This document shows positions 24,686 to 26,581 of a stretch of 26,581 nt of DNA, in pieces (within the stretch, counting starts at the first letter, position 1; every line of letters starts with the position of its first letter). The stretch is from Thiobacillus sp. Its GTDB lineage: Bacteria > Pseudomonadota > Gammaproteobacteria > Burkholderiales > Thiobacillaceae. The notes beneath the pieces are model-generated. The model was not told the DNA's origin. It worked only from the letters and a program-made list of their open reading frames with translations, and did no database searches. The position numbers were made by a program, and so were the translations under genes. The stretch covers positions 1 to 26,581 of the forward strand of contig JAABQU010000198.1 in assembly GCA_011391285.1 (NCBI GenBank), given 5' to 3'.

Positions 24686-26182
24686 TTACATCGTGTAGGC
24701 ACGTTCGCCGTGAGCGGCGGTGTCCAGGCCTTCGCGTTCATGCTCTTCCGGCACGCGCAGCCCCATGGTGAGATCGATCAGCTTGTAGAGCACGAAGCTC
24801 ACCACGCCCGACCACACGATCACGGTGCCGACACCCCACAGCTGGCTGATGATCTGGCCGCTGGCGTTGAACTCGGCCACCGCGCCGGCAGCGTAGTCGT
24901 ACACGCCGGAGCCGCCCAGAGCCGGGTTGGCGACGATGCCGGTGCCGATAGCGCCGACGATGCCGCCGATGCCGTGCACGCCGAACACGTCGAGCGAGTC
25001 GTCATAGCCGAGTGCACGCTTCAGACCAGTGACGCCCCACAGACAGGCGACACCTGCCACCGCGCCGAGAACGATCGCCGCCATCGGGCCGGCGAAACCG
25101 GCAGCCGGGGTGATCGCCACCAGACCGGCGACCGCACCCGAAGCGACACCCAGCATGGAAGGCTTGCCGCGGATCATCCACTCGGTGAACATCCACGCCA
25201 GCGCCGCACCCGCTGTCGCGAGAACGGTGTTCAGCAGCGCCAGCACGGTGGTGCCGTTGGATTCCAGGTTGGAACCGGCGTTGAAGCCGAACCAGCCCAC
25301 CCACAGCAGACAGGCGCCGACCATGGTGAAGGTCAGGTTATGCGGCGCCATCGCTTCTTTGCCGTAGCCGATGCGCTTGCCGATCACGAACGCACCCACC
25401 AGCGCAGCCATGGCCGCGTTGATATGCACCACGGTGCCGCCGGCGAAGTCGAGCGCACCCTTGGCGAACAGGAAGCCGGCCGGTGCGTCGTAGGCCGACG
25501 GACCGCCCCAGAACCACACCATGTGCGCCATCGGCAGGTAGGAGAAGGTGAACCACAGGGCCGAGAACACCAGCAGCGAGGAGAACTTGATGCGTTCGGC
25601 GAAGCCGCCGACGATCAGAGTGGTGGTGATGGCCGCGAAGGTCAGCTGGAACACCATGAACAGCATCTCGGGAATGACCACGCCCTTGGAGAAGGTTTCC
25701 ACCGTGACGCTGGTGTCGACTCCGGAGAGGAACATCTTGGAGAGGCCACCGATGTAGCTGTTCATGCCGCCGCCGTCGGTGAACGCCAGGCTGTAACCGT
25801 AGATCACCCACAGGATGGCGATCAGGGCGAAAACGGCGAACACCTGGGTCAGCACCGACAACATGTTCTTGGCACGCACCAGGCCACCGTAGAACAGCGC
25901 CAGACCGGGAATGGTCATCAGGATGACCAGGATCGTGGAAATCAGCATCCAGGTGGTGTCGCCTTTGTCGGGCACCGGCGCCGCAGCTTCTTCGGCCGGA
26001 GCTTCCGCCGCAGGCGCGGCTTCGGCCGCAGCAGCTTCAACCGGCGCAGCCGCTTCAGCAGCCGGGGCGGCCTCGACTGCAACCGCTTCTGCCATGGGCG
26101 CAGCGGCCGGATCTTCTGCCAGAACCAGGTTGGGAGACAACAGGGCAAACATCAGGCCCAACGAAGCAAATAGCTTTTTCAT
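24686..26182 (-). CDS. amtB: Ammonium transporter AmtB
   Basis: Inner-membrane ammonium channel of 498 residues with a signal peptide (1-22), an Ala/Pro/Glu-rich linker (23-72) and 11 membrane segments (about 75-490). Family motifs are MTIPGLALFYGGLVRAKNML, FAGGTVVHINAAMAAL (first pore histidine), GWFGFNAGS and DVFGVHGIGGIVGAIGTGI (second pore histidine). It conducts ammonium and is blocked by unmodified GlnK binding to its cytoplasmic face. AGGAG lies 7 nt upstream of ATG 26182; an extension to 26257 lies inside glnK. The acidic, low-complexity periplasmic linker is longer than in E. coli AmtB. Confidence 0.96.
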   Translation of the reverse strand: MKKLFASLGLMFALLSPNLVLAEDPAAAPMAEAVAVEAAPAAEAAAPVEAAAAEAAPAAEAPAEEAAAPVPDKGDTTWMLISTILVILMTIPGLALFYGGLVRAKNMLSVLTQVFAVFALIAILWVIYGYSLAFTDGGGMNSYIGGLSKMFLSGVDTSVTVETFSKGVVIPEMLFMVFQLTFAAITTTLIVGGFAERIKFSSLLVFSALWFTFSYLPMAHMVWFWGGPSAYDAPAGFLFAKGALDFAGGTVVHINAAMAALVGAFVIGKRIGYGKEAMAPHNLTFTMVGACLLWVGWFGFNAGSNLESNGTTVLALLNTVLATAGAALAWMFTEWMIRGKPSMLGVASGAVAGLVAITPAAGFAGPMAAIVLGAVAGVACLWGVTGLKRALGYDDSLDVFGVHGIGGIVGAIGTGIVANPALGGSGVYDYAAGAVAEFNASGQIISQLWGVGTVIVWSGVVSFVLYKLIDLTMGLRVPEEHEREGLDTAAHGERAYTM

Positions 26183-26192
26183 GGTCAGCTCC

Positions 26193-26579
<387 letters not shown>

Positions 26580-26581
26580 TG

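Noticed and set aside
24455..26173. 572-codon plus-strand open frame
   Set aside because: Antisense to amtB; low-complexity His/Arg/Gly product with no family signature.

Overview
The window is GC-rich, densely packed chromosomal DNA with a betaproteobacterial look. The cell-shape cluster reads mreB-mreC-mreD-mrdA-mrdB-rlpA-dac-dat, with gatCAB diverging from mreB. Protein sequences and gene order suggest a Thiobacillus-like or related Nitrosomonadales bacterium; this is inference from remembered family features, not a search. There is no rRNA, tRNA, CRISPR array, prophage or full insertion sequence.

Layout. (1) 1-8039, minus strand: elongasome and peptidoglycan operon (mreBCD, PBP2, RodA, the lytic transglycosylase RlpA, a PBP5-type carboxypeptidase homologue, and a D-amino-acid transaminase cut by the left edge). 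Genes overlap or abut, so one transcript is likely. (2) 8142-11319, plus strand: gatC-gatA-gatB, the Glu/Asp-tRNA amidotransferase. (3) 11414-12641, minus strand: pyrE and a secreted DUF4124 protein, ending in a strong hairpin shared with gatB. (4) 12672-16052, plus strand: xth, an AmpG-like muropeptide permease, a small toxin-antitoxin pair and a TauE/SafE-DsbD_2 membrane protein. (5) 16123-22028, minus strand: a P-loop ATPase, metA, then an Mla/MCE-type lipid transport set (STAS-permease fusion, ATPase, MCE protein, auxiliary lipoprotein) and a DUF4426 protein. (6) 22124-24456, minus strand: a voltage-gated-type K+ channel with an RCK domain, plus a second stand-alone RCK protein. (7) 24686-26531, minus strand: glnK-amtB ammonium uptake and sensing.

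Most interesting points. The PBP5-type protein keeps its full length and C-terminal domain but has lost all three catalytic motifs (SxxK to SLTQ, SxN to SAG, KTG to KVG), so it looks like a conserved pseudoenzyme inside the elongasome operon. A 101-bp inverted-repeat element with 20-bp perfect termini, flanked by a TCA direct repeat, fills the metA/mlaE junction exactly and supplies the A of the mlaE ATG. mreB carries a single-base frameshift in a four-base homopolymer, more probably a sequence error than a real loss. dat contains a ten-base homopolymer that keeps frame. The K+ channel operon pairs a canonical in-cis RCK domain with a non-canonical in-trans one. A P-loop ATPase of unknown function is coupled to metA.
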